Shown one piece after another: positions 1-5,596 of a DNA stretch of 9,372 nt. Made by a program: the position numbers and the translations under genes. Numbering within the stretch: the first letter of the stretch is position 1; every line of letters starts with the position of its first letter. This DNA is from JAHEYG01 sp040403535 (GTDB lineage Bacteria > Bacteroidota > Bacteroidia > B-17B0 > Aurantibacillaceae). The notes under the pieces are model-generated. The model made no database searches. It was given only the letters and a program-made list of their open reading frames with translations, and had not been told where the DNA came from. The stretch spans positions 1 to 9,372 of the forward strand of contig JBBAKL010000100.1 in NCBI GenBank assembly GCA_040403535.1. Reading direction: 5' to 3'.

Positions 1-299
1 CGGGAACAGGCAGCTTTTTTGTACTTGGATTTGTTTTAATATTAGGATTTGAATTCGTAACAGCTTCCGCCTATTCAAAAATCGTTAATTGCGTTACCAA
101 TATTTCAGCATTAATCGTTTTTATTAAACAAGGAAACTATTTACTGGAAATTGCTGTTTTGATGTCGGTTTTCAACATAACCGGCAGTGTTATAGGAAGT
201 AAAATGGCTCTTAAAAAAGGAAACGGTTTTGTGCGTTTAATTTTCTTAATTATTGTAACTATCATGATCTTGCGTTACAGCTATGATGTTTTTTCTTAA
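1..299 (+). CDS. TSUP family (TauE/SafE, YfcA-like) membrane transporter, C-terminal part
   Basis: This is the 3' end of a gene that begins before the window; the reading frame starts at base 3 and gives 98 residues before TAA. The segment opens with GTGSFFVLGF, followed by TASAYSKIVNCVTNISAL and FNITGSVIGSKMALKKGNG. This matches the second repeat of TSUP permeases such as E. coli YfcA, including the Gly-rich loop, the 'A.A.SK..N..TN' helix and the 'G...G....l.kG' helix before the last membrane span. TSUP proteins sit in the inner membrane and move small anions, often sulfur oxyanions or organosulfonates; the substrate cannot be read from this fragment. The protein ends shortly after the last hydrophobic helix (FVRLIFLIIVTIMIL), as is usual. 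It lies 66 nt upstream of the zinc-ribbon gene, and I see no clear terminator in that AT-rich gap. Confidence 0.85.
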   Translation, partial: GTGSFFVLGFVLILGFEFVTASAYSKIVNCVTNISALIVFIKQGNYLLEIAVLMSVFNITGSVIGSKMALKKGNGFVRLIFLIIVTIMILRYSYDVFS

Positions 300-365
300 C
301 CTTTACCAATTATAATATTATTCATATTATTATTGTATTTAACTCATTAATTAAGACCTAAAATT

Positions 366-641
366 ATGACAACAATCAAAACCCACAGTCAATGTCAATC
401 ATGCGGCATGCCAATGAAAATGGATAAAATGGGTGGTGGCACCGAAAAAGACGGAAGTCTTAGTGAAAAATATTGCAGTTCCTGTTATGAAAAAGGCGCA
501 TTTATTCACCCCAATATGACCGTGAAAGAAATGCAGGAACTGGTTGAAAATGTTCTTAAAAACGAAATGAAATGGTTGTTTCCTTTACGGTGGTTAGCAG
601 TAAGACAAATTCCGGGCTTAGATCGCTGGAAAAAACAATAA
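366..641 (+). CDS. Small zinc-ribbon protein (PF12674-like)
   Basis: A 91-residue soluble protein with two CxxC pairs: Cys10/Cys13 in CQSCGMPM and Cys37/Cys40 in YCSSCYEKG. The pattern C..CGMP...(gap)...GT..G..S..YC..CY..G.F is that of the 'putative zinc ribbon' family PF12674, so the four cysteines should bind one zinc. The second half (about residues 50-91) is predicted helical and ends in a basic, Trp-rich tail (KWLFPLRWLAVRQIPGLDRW). Members are widespread in bacteria without an established function; a DNA-binding or regulatory role would be a guess. The ATG at 366 is the only sensible start, and no Shine-Dalgarno sequence precedes it. The next gene, a DUF1801 protein, begins 35 nt downstream on the same strand, so co-transcription is plausible. 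Confidence 0.85.
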   Translation: MTTIKTHSQCQSCGMPMKMDKMGGGTEKDGSLSEKYCSSCYEKGAFIHPNMTVKEMQELVENVLKNEMKWLFPLRWLAVRQIPGLDRWKKQ

Positions 642-676
642 CATGAAAACAATTAATTACTTAGTGTTACAATTTA

Positions 677-1039
677 ATGCCCTATATAAACGAAATAAAT
701 AAATACATCTCTTCATTCCCGGAATCAACACAAAAGCAACTCAAGGCGCTTCGTACAATTGTAACGAAAACAGCGCCAAAATGTGAAGAAGTTATTAGTT
801 ACGGAATGCCTGCTATTAAGCAAAACAAAGTTTTGGTTTACTATGCTGCTTATAAAAATCATATTGGCTTCTACCCTACTTCACAACCCATTATCTTTTT
901 TAAAGAAAAACTTGAAAATTTCAAAACTTCTAAAGGCGCCATTCAATTTCCTATTGATAAACCATTACCGACTCGATTAATTGCTTCAATTATTCGTTAC
1001 CGGATGAAACAAGATGCTTTAACTAAATCGAATAAATAG
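677..1039 (+). CDS. DUF1801 (YdhG-like) protein
   Basis: A 120-residue cytoplasmic protein that fits the DUF1801/YdhG family (PF08818) over its whole length. Visible family landmarks are the N-terminal helix with 'I..fP...q..L..LR..I...AP...E.ISYGMP' (residues about 10-45), the strand KNHIGFYP (60-67) and SKGAIQFPIDKPLP (85-98), followed by a C-terminal helix. B. subtilis YdhG (Fra) is a frataxin-like iron chaperone of this fold, but most family members are uncharacterised, so an iron role here is inference only. The ATG at 677 gives the usual family N-terminus (MPYINEINKYISSFP). The sequence after its stop contains the promoter of the acyltransferase gene, so it is probably the last gene of its transcription unit. 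Confidence 0.85.
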   Translation: MPYINEINKYISSFPESTQKQLKALRTIVTKTAPKCEEVISYGMPAIKQNKVLVYYAAYKNHIGFYPTSQPIIFFKEKLENFKTSKGAIQFPIDKPLPTRLIASIIRYRMKQDALTKSNK

Positions 1040-1048
1040 AACTACATG

Positions 1049-1078
1049 TTGACGGAATAGTTTCCTTTTGTATCTTTA
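1049..1078 (+). promoter_or_regulatory. Putative Bacteroidota promoter of the acyltransferase/hydrolase unit
   Basis: TTG at 1049-1051 and TATCTTTA at 1071-1078 are separated by 19 nt, fitting the Bacteroidota -33/-7 arrangement (TTTG, about 19-21 nt, TAnnTTTG) with only the last base of the -7 box off consensus. It lies in the short gap after the DUF1801 gene. Transcription would begin roughly at 1082-1085, only about 12-15 nt before the TTG start codon at 1097. Confidence 0.55.
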
Positions 1079-1096
1079 AAAGAAAGTTCAAAATAA

Positions 1097-1816
1097 TTGA
1101 TTGAATTTAATTACATACCGCTTAAATGGGATTCCGATTTTTTTGGATATCCGGTCGCACGAATTAACGGACCATTAGAAGATTTAAAACAATTAAAGGA
1201 CCTGGAGAATCTTTTTACACAACAACATTGCACGTTGGCATATTACGCTTCGGCACAACCAATAAAAAAAGATTTAATTGAAAACTCTGTCCTTGAAATC
1301 TTATTGGTAGATAAAAAAACAACGTTTATAAAAAACATTAATACTTCTTTATCCATACATCAGACTGTTTCTCCTTATTCGTTCTTAATGTCGAAGGCAA
1401 AACTGATAGAGCTGGCTTTACAAAGTGGTATCTATTCGCGTTTTAATCAGGATCCGAAAATAGGTAAAGACAAATTTGAAGAACTATACAAAACGTGGAT
1501 TAATAAATCCATCGACAAAAGCATTGCTAAAGAAGTTCTGGTTTATTCGCTTGATAACACCATAGCAGGTTTTGTTACAGTAGGTGAAAAAAAACATCGT
1601 GGAGACATTGGTATAATTGCCGTTGATACAGAATTCAGAGGCAAGGGAATTGGCACTGCATTAATGCAAAGTGCAGAAAGTTGGTTAGCTAAACTTAATT
1701 ATAAATCCATGCAGGTTGTGACACAGGGCGACAATAAACCTGCTTGTAAATTGTATGAAAATTGCGGCTACACCATTGAAAGTGTAGAATACTTTTATCA
1801 TATCCGAAAGAAATAA
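1097..1816 (+). CDS. WecD-like GNAT N-acyltransferase
   Basis: A 239-residue protein with the two-part layout of WecD/RffC-type enzymes, which acetylate the amino group of dTDP-4-amino-4,6-dideoxy sugars. The N-terminal part (IPLKWDSDFFGYPVARI, residues 7-23) and the linker LALQSGIYSRFNQDP...F..LY.TWI.KS (about 106-139) resemble WecD. The C-terminal GNAT fold shows the acetyl-CoA loop VDTEFRGKGIGTALM (176-190) and NKPACKLYENCGY (213-225), where Tyr220 is in the position of the usual general-acid tyrosine. The start is TTG at 1097: an in-frame TAA lies directly before it (1094-1096), the next in-frame Met is about residue 98, and the WecD-like N-terminus would be lost by a later start. No sugar-nucleotide or glycosyltransferase genes lie nearby, so the true acceptor is uncertain. 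The lipoprotein hydrolase follows after 11 nt. Confidence 0.8.
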   Translation: MIEFNYIPLKWDSDFFGYPVARINGPLEDLKQLKDLENLFTQQHCTLAYYASAQPIKKDLIENSVLEILLVDKKTTFIKNINTSLSIHQTVSPYSFLMSKAKLIELALQSGIYSRFNQDPKIGKDKFEELYKTWINKSIDKSIAKEVLVYSLDNTIAGFVTVGEKKHRGDIGIIAVDTEFRGKGIGTALMQSAESWLAKLNYKSMQVVTQGDNKPACKLYENCGYTIESVEYFYHIRKK

Positions 1817-1827
1817 AACAGGCATAA

Positions 1828-2721
1828 ATGCTAAAAAACTGGTTTATTTATACAGCGTGTTTAATACTATTTAATTCATGCAGCTTTAACAAACTTTTTT
1901 TGGTACCTACAAAACTTGACGAAGGAACCAAACGATTAACATTCAAAAACAAAAACGACAGCACCGTTATCCATTTCGTGGGTGATAATCATCATCCTGT
2001 ATTCCTTAAAAACGGCAACGATACCATTCAGTACGATTACACCTTAGAAAGTTTCATGTTTAAAAGCAGCAGTGGAAATCATTTAAATGGCTGGTTGCTT
2101 AAACCAAAAAACGCAAAAGCCAAAACTACCATCTTGCATTTTCATGGCAATGCCGGAAATCTATTACGTCAGTATAAAACCATATCGCCATTAATAAAAT
2201 ACGGTTATCAGATTTTTTTATTTGACTATAGTGGATTTGGTTTTTCTGGCGGAAAAGCCACGCGCAATAACGTTTTGAAAGACGCTCATTCTGCCCTCAC
2301 TAACGCAAAAAACCATCCTGACATTAAAAACACACAAATAATTATTTACGGCCATTCACTTGGCGGGCATCTTTCTGCAGTAGTAGCGTCCGAACGACAA
2401 AATGAAATTGACGCTTTAGTAATTGAAGGAGCTTTTTCCTCACATCGGGATATTGCAGCCAAAACCGCCGGTTTTTTAGGCAGACTGTTAGTTAGTGAAA
2501 AATACTGTGCTTTTAAATCGATTCGTAATTACCATAAACCATTGCTGGTTATTCACAGCACCCAAGACGAAACCATTCCTTTTAGCATGGGAGAGAAGAT
2601 TTTCAAAAATGCCAATACACCGAAATCCTTTTATCAGATTGAAAAATGCCATATCTGCGGACCACGGTTTTACGCTGACAGTATTGCCGCTAAACTGCAA
2701 TCATTACTCCCGCCTCACTAG
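1828..2721 (+). CDS. Alpha/beta-hydrolase lipoprotein (BEM46/ABHD13-like)
   Basis: A 297-residue protein with a lipoprotein signal peptide: a short N-terminus with Lys3, a hydrophobic stretch, then FNSC with Cys18 as the lipidation site. The acidic residues that export lipoproteins to the surface in Bacteroidota are absent after Cys18, so a periplasm-facing anchor is likelier. The hydrolase domain (about 70-297) shows the oxyanion region HFHGNAGN (104-111), DYSGFGFSGG (133-142), the nucleophile elbow GHSLGG with Ser177, Asp247 in HSTQDETIPF and His275 in KCHICG, a complete Ser-Asp-His triad. The spacing and HGNAGN motif match the BEM46/ABHD13 group of serine hydrolases. The substrate is unknown; small esters or lipids are possible. 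His275 is flanked by Cys274 and Cys277, which is unusual. It is probably co-transcribed with the acyltransferase 11 nt upstream. Confidence 0.85.
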   Translation: MLKNWFIYTACLILFNSCSFNKLFLVPTKLDEGTKRLTFKNKNDSTVIHFVGDNHHPVFLKNGNDTIQYDYTLESFMFKSSSGNHLNGWLLKPKNAKAKTTILHFHGNAGNLLRQYKTISPLIKYGYQIFLFDYSGFGFSGGKATRNNVLKDAHSALTNAKNHPDIKNTQIIIYGHSLGGHLSAVVASERQNEIDALVIEGAFSSHRDIAAKTAGFLGRLLVSEKYCAFKSIRNYHKPLLVIHSTQDETIPFSMGEKIFKNANTPKSFYQIEKCHICGPRFYADSIAAKLQSLLPPH

Positions 2722-2776
2722 CCCTATGTTTGGACTCCTAACGTTGTAAAGCCTGCATCTACCGACTTTTAGCATG

Positions 2777-2784
2777 TAAATTTG
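2777..2784 (+). promoter_or_regulatory. Candidate -7 box (distal) upstream of the BLUF gene
   Basis: TAAATTTG matches TAnnTTTG at every defined position. I see no TTTG-like -33 element at the right distance. The box overlaps a loose inverted repeat (CATgtAAATT, 6 nt, AATTTATG; 2773-2796) that could be an operator or chance in AT-rich DNA. If used, the BLUF mRNA would have a leader near 100 nt. Confidence 0.25.
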
Positions 2785-2821
2785 TGTTAATTTATGATTA
2801 AGATCAGTGTTTTTGGTATTG

Positions 2822-2829
2822 TATTTTTG
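2822..2829 (+). promoter_or_regulatory. Candidate -7 box (proximal) of the BLUF gene
   Basis: TATTTTTG matches the Bacteroidota -7 consensus TAnnTTTG exactly. The -33 region is weak: only TTA at 2798-2800, 21 nt upstream. The predicted transcription start near 2833 leaves a leader of about 50 nt before the ATG at 2886. Confidence 0.4.
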
Positions 2830-2885
2830 ACTTCGTTCAATAATTTTACAAAACGCGTATGCTAAAAAAATAGTCACTAAACGAC

Positions 2886-3308
2886 ATGTACGAATTAATT
2901 TATAGATCAACAGCAGGTAAAGATTTAAAAGCCGAAGATATACAGGATATCTTAGAAACTTCTACCAAATTTAACGTTGAACACAACATCACCGGTTGCT
3001 TGTTGTATCACAATGATGAATTTCTTCAAATCATAGAAGGTGAAGAAAAAGATGTGAAAGAGTTATTTGAACATATTAAAAAAGACAAACGCCACACAAA
3101 TGTAATGATTCTGGAAGAAGGCTATACTACAGAACGACTTTTTACCAATTGGAGTATGGCCTACCAACCATTAGAAAGCAATCTGGTAAACAAAATCAAT
3201 AAAGAACTTTTTGCAAGTAATTTTAATACACTTTCAAAAATCATAGAAAAACCCACTAACGCTGTTAAATTGTTCTTCTATTTGTCGAAAGAATTATTGG
3301 ATGAATAA
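2886..3308 (+). CDS. BLUF-domain blue-light photoreceptor
   Basis: A 140-residue single-domain BLUF (sensor of blue light using FAD) protein of the short Slr1694/PixD type. All residues of the photocycle site align with a constant offset of two from Slr1694: Tyr6 in LIYRSTA (Tyr8), Asn30 in TKFNVEHNITG (Asn32), Gln48 in EFLQIIEGE (Gln50), and Trp89 and Met91 in NWSMAY (Trp91, Met93). FAD binding and light-driven hydrogen-bond switching are therefore expected. Residues about 97-140 form the C-terminal helical cap that transmits the signal; there is no attached enzyme or DNA-binding domain, so output must go through a partner protein. No PixE-like, EAL, GGDEF or MerR-type partner is encoded nearby. 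The gene follows a 164-nt gap with candidate promoters and lies 35 nt before the CoA-transferase, which has its own promoter-like box. Confidence 0.93.
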   Translation: MYELIYRSTAGKDLKAEDIQDILETSTKFNVEHNITGCLLYHNDEFLQIIEGEEKDVKELFEHIKKDKRHTNVMILEEGYTTERLFTNWSMAYQPLESNLVNKINKELFASNFNTLSKIIEKPTNAVKLFFYLSKELLDE

Positions 3309-3326
3309 AAAGCTGGAAATGTTTTC

Positions 3327-3334
3327 TACTTTTG
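3327..3334 (+). promoter_or_regulatory. -7 box of the CoA-transferase gene
   Basis: TACTTTTG is an exact TAnnTTTG match and ends only 9 nt before the ATG at 3344, implying a transcript leader of a few nucleotides. The best -33 candidate (TTG at 3297-3299) is 27 nt upstream, longer than usual, and lies inside the end of the BLUF gene. Confidence 0.45.
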
Positions 3335-3343
3335 TTATAACCT

Positions 3344-4624
3344 ATGCAAAACACCCAGCAATACACCTCAGCCGAAGAAGCCTTACAGTTAATACAATCT
3401 AACCAACGTGTTTTTTTACATGGTAGTGCTGCAACTCCTGTTCATTTAATTAACGAGTTGATTAAACAAAAAGCCAGGCTTCAAAAGGTTGAATTGGTTA
3501 GCATAACTCAAAAAGGTGTCGATTTAAATAATCCAGATTTAGCCGGTCATTTTTACATTAACTCATTATTTGTTTCCGAATGCAACCGAAAAGCCGTGAA
3601 CACTAATGCGGGTGACTACATGCCTGTCTTTTTAAGCGAAATCCCTTCCCTCTTTCAACAGAATATATTACCGCTTGATGTAGCTATTGTTCACGTTTCT
3701 CCACCCGATAAGCACGGCTATTGTTCTTTAGGTACATCAGTGGATATTGCACGTGCAGCCGTTCAAACTGCAAAAAAAGTAATTGCCCAGGTTAACCCCA
3801 ATATGCCTCGCGTACATGGCGATGCCTTTGTGGAGTTCTCAAAATTTAATGCAGCTGTTTGGGTAGATGAACCTTTGCCAGAAGTAAGTTATGCCCTGCG
3901 CGCCACAAAGGCAACCGAAACCATCGGTAAAAAAGTAGCCGAATTAGTTGAAGACGGTGCAACCCTACAATTAGGCATTGGTACCATTCCTGACTCTGTA
4001 TTAAAAAACCTGACCAATCACAAAAACATTGGATTACATACCGAAATGTTTTCCGACGGGGTTATTCCGCTCATCGAAAACGGTACGATTAACAATACAA
4101 AAAAGAAGAAAGTGAATGGCTACTGTGTCACTTCCTTTTTAATTGGCACAAAAAAATTATACGATTTTGTGGATGATAATCCCATTGTAAAATCACTTGA
4201 TATCGGTTACGTGAACGATCCGCGTGTGATTTGTCAAAATCCAAAAGTTACAGCTATAAACAGCGCTATTGAAGTAGATATTACCGGACAGGTATGCTCT
4301 GATTCAATAGGAACCTATCAATACTCAGGCATCGGCGGACAAATGGATTTTATTAGAGGTGCCGCTTTTTCGGAAGGAGGAAAACCTATTATTGCCATGC
4401 CATCCGTAACCAACAAAGGAGAATCACGCATCGTTCCTTTCCTAAAACAAGGCGCAGGTGTTGTCACCACACGCGGACATATACACTGGGTAGTCACTGA
4501 ATACGGTGCTATCAATTTATTCGGAATGAACATGGAGCAAAGAGCCAAAGCCATTATTAATATTGCTCATCCAAATTATAGGGAAATGCTCGAAAAGGCA
4601 TGGTATGAGCGTTTTAAAAACTAA
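3344..4624 (+). CDS. Acetyl-CoA hydrolase/transferase family CoA-transferase
   Basis: A 426-residue protein, the usual length of the Cat1/4-hydroxybutyrate CoA-transferase group (Pfam AcetylCoA_hydro plus its C-terminal domain). Such enzymes move CoA between acetyl-CoA and another carboxylate through a glutamyl-CoA thioester; the hydrolase label is historical. Visible motifs are HGSAATP (26-32), VSPPDKHGYCSLG (118-130), the Gly loop GIGTIPDSVL (211-220), GLHTEMFSDGV (230-240), whose Glu234 is the expected catalytic glutamate, EVDITGQV (310-317), SGIGGQMDFIRGA (328-340) and AMPSVTNKGESRIV (351-364). The acceptor acid (acetate, butyrate, 4-hydroxybutyrate, succinate) cannot be decided here: no thiolase, crotonase or acyl-CoA dehydrogenase genes are nearby. 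The promoter-like box just before the start suggests its own transcription. Confidence 0.92.
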   Translation: MQNTQQYTSAEEALQLIQSNQRVFLHGSAATPVHLINELIKQKARLQKVELVSITQKGVDLNNPDLAGHFYINSLFVSECNRKAVNTNAGDYMPVFLSEIPSLFQQNILPLDVAIVHVSPPDKHGYCSLGTSVDIARAAVQTAKKVIAQVNPNMPRVHGDAFVEFSKFNAAVWVDEPLPEVSYALRATKATETIGKKVAELVEDGATLQLGIGTIPDSVLKNLTNHKNIGLHTEMFSDGVIPLIENGTINNTKKKKVNGYCVTSFLIGTKKLYDFVDDNPIVKSLDIGYVNDPRVICQNPKVTAINSAIEVDITGQVCSDSIGTYQYSGIGGQMDFIRGAAFSEGGKPIIAMPSVTNKGESRIVPFLKQGAGVVTTRGHIHWVVTEYGAINLFGMNMEQRAKAIINIAHPNYREMLEKAWYERFKN

Positions 4625-4649
4625 ACGCCTATAAGTTTATCACCTAAAA

Positions 4650-4681
4650 TTTCATTTATTGAAACTACACGCTTATATTTG
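4650..4681 (+). promoter_or_regulatory. Putative promoter of the methyltransferase gene
   Basis: TTTC at 4650-4653 and TATATTTG at 4674-4681 are 20 nt apart; the -7 box is an exact TAnnTTTG match and the -33 box is one base off. It lies in the 73-nt gap after the CoA-transferase gene. The -7 box ends 16 nt before the GTG start, so the leader would be only about 10-13 nt. Confidence 0.5.
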
Positions 4682-4697
4682 ATAAAACAATCTAAGT

Positions 4698-5414
4698 GTG
4701 GGACTAAAATACACCCGTCATAAAAAAGGTAATTTATTATTAAGCTTTATTTACAGAGCTCAAAAATTATTGCCGCTAGGTTCAGAATCAAAACTGAAGT
4801 TCTTCCTAAATCTGGAATGGATTTTTGATCGTTTGTCGCACGAACAATCCTTTAAACATTACCAAAGAGACAATCACCCCATTTTTATCTCAGCAAAAAA
4901 CTTCATTTTAAAACATCTTAGTCCGCAACATATCGTTTTAGATCTAGGAAGTAACCATGGTACCATTGCCAATTTTATGGCCGATAAAGCAAAAGAAGTT
5001 ATAGGCATAGATTATAACGAAGCGCTTGTTAAAGACGCGCAAAATCGATACTCAAAAGGCAATCTTGTTTTTTTACATAAGGAAGCGTATGAATACCTTC
5101 AGGCTAACCCCGATAAAAAATTTGATGTTCTTATTCTGTCACACATTCTCGAGCATCTGGATAATCCGGAGGACTTCCTGAAAAAATTTAAAAACCGATT
5201 CGATTTTATTTATATTGAATTACCGGATTTTGAAAAAACATATCTAAACGTTTACCGTAAAGATTTAAAACTGGATTTAAATTATACCGACGACGATCAT
5301 ATATCCGAATTTGACAGGGATGATATGCTGGCGCTTTTAAAAAATTGTGAAGTTAAGGTTGTTGAATCTGAATACCGATATGGCATTCAACGTTACTGGT
5401 GCAGCACCAATTAA
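4698..5414 (+). CDS. Class I SAM-dependent methyltransferase
   Basis: A 238-residue protein with a Rossmann-type methyltransferase domain in its centre. Motif I is VLDLGSNHGTIANFM (80-94), Asp105 in EVIGIDYNEAL ends strand 2 and should bind the SAM ribose, and the motif II/post-II region is FDVLILSHILEHLDNPEDFL (142-161), with ILEHL typical of the Methyltransf_11/23 group. The N-terminal 70 residues (GLKYTRHKKGN, then FLNLEWIFDRLSHEQSF) look like the extension seen in methyltransferases linked to glycan synthesis, but that comparison is from memory and no glycosyltransferase is nearby. The substrate is unknown. The start is GTG at 4698: an in-frame TAA at 4683-4685 excludes anything longer, and the promoter box sits just upstream. 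A small lipoprotein gene follows after 41 nt. Confidence 0.85.
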   Translation: MGLKYTRHKKGNLLLSFIYRAQKLLPLGSESKLKFFLNLEWIFDRLSHEQSFKHYQRDNHPIFISAKNFILKHLSPQHIVLDLGSNHGTIANFMADKAKEVIGIDYNEALVKDAQNRYSKGNLVFLHKEAYEYLQANPDKKFDVLILSHILEHLDNPEDFLKKFKNRFDFIYIELPDFEKTYLNVYRKDLKLDLNYTDDDHISEFDRDDMLALLKNCEVKVVESEYRYGIQRYWCSTN

Positions 5415-5455
5415 CCGTACTGTAACTAATAACTAACACGACGTTATTTATTGAA

Positions 5456-5596
5456 ATGAATTTGAGAAAATATTACCGATATACTTTCATCCTTCTCATC
5501 CTATCGGGATTAGTAATTTCCTCTTGCAAAACACGCAAAGATTGCGGAGGAAGAAGAAAGAAAAAAATAATGACCCAAATGGGTGGTTATATGTAA
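5456..5596 (+). CDS. Small (46-residue) basic lipoprotein
   Basis: A short reading frame from ATG 5456 to TAA 5594-5596. The protein has a textbook lipoprotein signal: basic N-terminus (MNLRKYYRYT), hydrophobic core FILLILSGLVI, and lipobox ISSC with Cys24 as the lipidated residue. The mature part is only 23 residues, KTRKDCGGRRKKKIMTQ then MGGYM: strongly basic with one further cysteine (Cys30) and a Gly-Tyr-Met tail. I do not recognise a named family; tiny lipoproteins with basic Gly-rich tails are frequent in Bacteroidota genomes. The signal peptide makes chance unlikely. It lies 41 nt after the methyltransferase and ends exactly one base before the stop codon of the opposite-strand DUF6629 gene. 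The Lys-Lys-Lys codons form an A-rich tract that on the other strand is a T-run. Confidence 0.7.
   Translation: MNLRKYYRYTFILLILSGLVISSCKTRKDCGGRRKKKIMTQMGGYM
5561..5589 (-). terminator. Possible terminator of the recR operon, inside the small lipoprotein gene
   Basis: On the minus strand, just past the DUF6629 stop codon, ACCC-ATTT-GGGT (5584-5573) can form a 4-bp stem with a tetraloop. Three outer A/T pairs (5587-5589 with 5568-5570) lie beyond a 2x2 mismatch, and a run of seven T (complement of 5561-5567) follows. The stem is short and the T-run is 5 nt away, so this is a weak candidate, but it is the only one at the end of the operon. Confidence 0.3.

Noticed and set aside
300..365. AT-rich near-palindrome (around 312-331) after the TSUP gene as a terminator
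   Set aside because: It has no GC pairs in the stem, has mismatches and lacks a clear T-run, so it would not be stable.
643..702. 19-codon frame (MKTINYLVLQFNALYKRNK) between the zinc-ribbon and DUF1801 genes
   Set aside because: It overlaps the DUF1801 start in another frame, has no ribosome site and has no recognisable features; chance is sufficient.
783..980. 65-residue plus-strand frame inside the DUF1801 gene
   Set aside because: It is a shifted-frame shadow of the DUF1801 coding sequence with no domain or start signal of its own.
2773..2796. Loose inverted repeat CATgtAAATT / AATTTATG upstream of the BLUF gene as an operator
   Set aside because: The arms are imperfect and almost pure A/T, expected often by chance in this composition; kept only as a remark on the promoter.
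2488..2910. Frames on both strands across the end of the lipoprotein hydrolase and the following gap (2488-2700 minus, 2495-2749 plus, 2704-2910 minus)
   Set aside because: The first two overlap the hydrolase catalytic region out of frame, and the minus frame at 2704-2910 covers AT-rich intergenic DNA; none shows a protein motif.
4318..4554. 78-residue minus-strand frame opposite the CoA-transferase
   Set aside because: It lies wholly antisense to the strongly conserved SGIGGQMDFIRGA region and looks like an antisense shadow.
5419..5436. Tandem TAACTAA TAACTAA before the small lipoprotein
   Set aside because: Only two 7-nt units of low complexity; no known element matches and chance is likely.
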